Source: Prevotella sp. UBA5379 (GTDB lineage: Bacteria > Bacteroidota > Bacteroidia > Bacteroidales > Bacteroidaceae). Taken from it: 6,322 nucleotides of DNA. The first letter of the stretch is position 1; each line of letters begins with the position of its first letter. Below are positions 4,967 through 6,322 of the stretch, one piece after another. The notes under the pieces are model-generated. The model saw only the letters and a program-made list of their open reading frames with translations, was not told the origin of the DNA and did no database searches. Where the stretch lies: positions 1 to 6,322 of the forward strand of contig DHOX01000051.1 in NCBI GenBank assembly GCA_002409785.1, in the 5' to 3' direction. Made by a program: the position numbers and the translations under genes.

Positions 4967-6223
4967 CTCGACGGCATACACATCCGTATGGCCCTCGAAA
5001 TTGGCACGGAAGATCACCCAGCGGTCATCGGGGGAGACATGCACGTTGGGTTCCAGTTTATAATAGTTATGGTGTTTCATGTTGACAAGCCGTTCGACTT
5101 TGAAATGATCCCCATCGTAGGTAAACTTATCTATCCACTGGTCTTCAGGTGAGTGAGCCACGGAGGTAGGGGAGCCTCCATCACCCACGAGGAACCGTTC
5201 ATCCCATGAGGTGTTATAGTGCACGGACCACGCTGACCTGGGGAGTTCTGTATCCTGCTCCGCGCCTGTCCGCACATCTACCTTGCCGACATAGAACTTT
5301 ACGCTGCGGGGTTTCTGCAGATCGAAATAGATGTATCGGCCACTGGCTCCGAACCATTCATGTCCGGCGATCTCACGGTACATCGTGCGTTTGTGTATCA
5401 GCTTCGGAGCTTGATGATCCCGTACATTAATGGTCCAGATACGGTCTACATCCTGCCAGGGCCCTTCATGGCAGAACATGAGGAGGCTGGGATCGGTGGG
5501 AGAGAACTGCAGATGGTTGAGCCATGCACGGTCACTGAAGATCGTATCCATGACCCCTGTCTTCGTATCCAGGATAAACAGTGTCCTTTTCAGTTTTGCC
5601 GCGTAGATGGCATCAAAACTCGTTTTCCCCGGGTGCTTCCTGGCGATATTCTCTTCCGCAGGATCATCCAGTTTACCGGCCAGGAGCGTGCCATTGCAGT
5701 TGACACAGTTGATGGCTCCTCTCATCGGTAGCACGCTGACGATACGGCGCCGGCAGTTGTCGATATTTATGGAGAATACGGTATCGGCCCTCTGGAAGAA
5801 CAGCTCATGAGTGGCAGGACAGACGATTTCCGTATTGACGGGATAACGCTCATCCGTGATCTGCCGGATCTTCAGGGTGTTCAGGTCTATGGCAAACATC
5901 TGCCGCCATGGCCCTTTACGGTCATTGTCCCACCAGTTCCAGGCTGCTTTTTTGCTTTTGCTCCCGCCAAAGATCATTTCATCGCCCACGAAAGGATTAT
6001 TGTTGAAATAGAAACTCTTGTTGTTACCACTCCTTCGTGTCAGCCGGATGATGTGGTGTCCCGTATCTTTGTCGATCCATTCGTCCGGCATCTTCTGCCC
6101 GCCCGTTTCCATAACCGGTAATTGGACCTTTGGTTTGGGGTTCCCCATTTTCAGTGGGGTGGTTGACCATGAGGCGGCTGTTGCCAACAGTAATGTGGCA
6201 ATCGTACATAATAGTCTTTTCAT
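4961..6223 (-). CDS. exported oligogalacturonate lyase family protein (PL22-like)
   Basis: The 420-residue product has a signal peptide (MKRLL, hydrophobic core, cleavage near AASWS at 16-20) and then repeated beta-propeller blades, as in family PL22 oligogalacturonate lyases, which cleave unsaturated or short galacturonate oligomers from pectin by beta-elimination. Family-like segments are DKDTGHHIIRLT (51-62), NHLQFSP with His237, CHEGPWQDVDRIW with His252, GHEWFGASGRYIYF with His288, SVHYNTSWDERFLVGDGG (333-350) and EPNVHVSPDDRWVIFRANFE with His395. Histidines at the base and metal positions can be proposed, but the second metal-binding histidine region reads EPNVHV where the classical enzymes have a Q-x-x-H-x-H pattern, so activity on oligogalacturonate is likely but not certain. 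The frame extends upstream to 6310; ATG 6223 is chosen because it begins the signal peptide and lies below a well-placed promoter. Confidence 0.85.
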   Translation of the reverse strand: MKRLLCTIATLLLATAASWSTTPLKMGNPKPKVQLPVMETGGQKMPDEWIDKDTGHHIIRLTRRSGNNKSFYFNNNPFVGDEMIFGGSKSKKAAWNWWDNDRKGPWRQMFAIDLNTLKIRQITDERYPVNTEIVCPATHELFFQRADTVFSINIDNCRRRIVSVLPMRGAINCVNCNGTLLAGKLDDPAEENIARKHPGKTSFDAIYAAKLKRTLFILDTKTGVMDTIFSDRAWLNHLQFSPTDPSLLMFCHEGPWQDVDRIWTINVRDHQAPKLIHKRTMYREIAGHEWFGASGRYIYFDLQKPRSVKFYVGKVDVRTGAEQDTELPRSAWSVHYNTSWDERFLVGDGGSPTSVAHSPEDQWIDKFTYDGDHFKVERLVNMKHHNYYKLEPNVHVSPDDRWVIFRANFEGHTDVYAVEL

Positions 6224-6260
6224 CGTTTTGGCAATTGTTTTATGAGTTGTTTGTTGCCTG

Positions 6261-6292
6261 CAAATATCGACTTTATTTTTGGAAAAAACAAA
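6261..6292 (-). promoter_or_regulatory. Bacteroidetes-type promoter of the lyase gene
   Basis: Read on the minus strand, TTTG (6292-6289) is followed by exactly 20 bases and then GATATTTG (6268-6261), one mismatch from TAnnTTTG. Predicted transcription starts near 6255, giving a leader of about 32 bases before ATG 6223. It lies inside the frame upstream of the chosen start, supporting that shorter start. Confidence 0.65.
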
Positions 6293-6322
6293 TATTATCC
6301 ATGAAAACAATGGAAGTTGGTG

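Noticed and set aside
4973..4990. Hairpin GGCATAC ... GTATG after the convergent stops as a bidirectional terminator
   Set aside because: The stem is only five uninterrupted pairs, lies in the lyase coding sequence, and is followed by no T-run on either strand.
5206..6121. Several plus-strand frames of 67-123 residues
   Set aside because: All are antisense to the lyase gene, which has clear family motifs and its own promoter.

Overview
The window looks like chromosomal DNA of a member of the Bacteroidales (Bacteroidota). Three things point there. Two well-formed promoters follow the Bacteroidetes pattern of a -33 TTTG, about 20 bases, then a -7 TAnnTTTG-like element. The genes have A-rich leaders without a clear Shine-Dalgarno sequence. 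The gene content is also typical: an exported DUF4369/TlpA-type thioredoxin, a PL22-type oligogalacturonate lyase, and an ATPase_2-family ATPase. Genus cannot be fixed from the sequence.

Layout. (1) Bases 1-200 hold the possible 3' end of an unrecognised + strand gene and an AT-rich leader with a candidate promoter. (2) Bases 215-1940 are a complete two-gene DarTG module. The toxin darT (a DNA ADP-ribosyltransferase) is followed after 7 bases by the antitoxin darG (macrodomain ADP-ribosylhydrolase plus C-terminal toxin-binding region). This module is much more AT-rich than its surroundings (hand-counted 60-base samples 28-35% GC, against 55-65% in samples from the ATPase and lyase genes), which suggests horizontal acquisition. 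(3) Bases 1941-2343 hold a short hydrophobic reading frame that looks like the broken C-terminus of a transporter, then a strong promoter. (4) Bases 2344-3486 encode the ATPase. (5) Bases 3487-3976 are a 490-base intergenic region. It contains a six-unit array with an exact 22-base period (core ATGCACCAT), a possible terminator hairpin, and a 37-codon coding-like stretch without a start. (6) Bases 3977-4966 encode the exported thioredoxin-like protein. (7) Bases 4961-6223 on the minus strand encode the exported oligogalacturonate lyase family protein, convergent with the previous gene and overlapping it by 6 bases, with its own promoter near the right edge.

How the parts relate. DarT and DarG work as a toxin-antitoxin pair that modifies and repairs DNA; this family is established as anti-phage defence. 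The ATPase has its own promoter and no visible tie to darTG. The thioredoxin-like and lyase proteins act in the periplasm on redox/thiol chemistry and on pectin fragments; their adjacency is tail to tail, so they are not an operon. The feature I cannot assign to anything known to me is the 22-base array at 3544-3662, whose variable spacers are themselves mostly small inverted repeats with compensatory changes.
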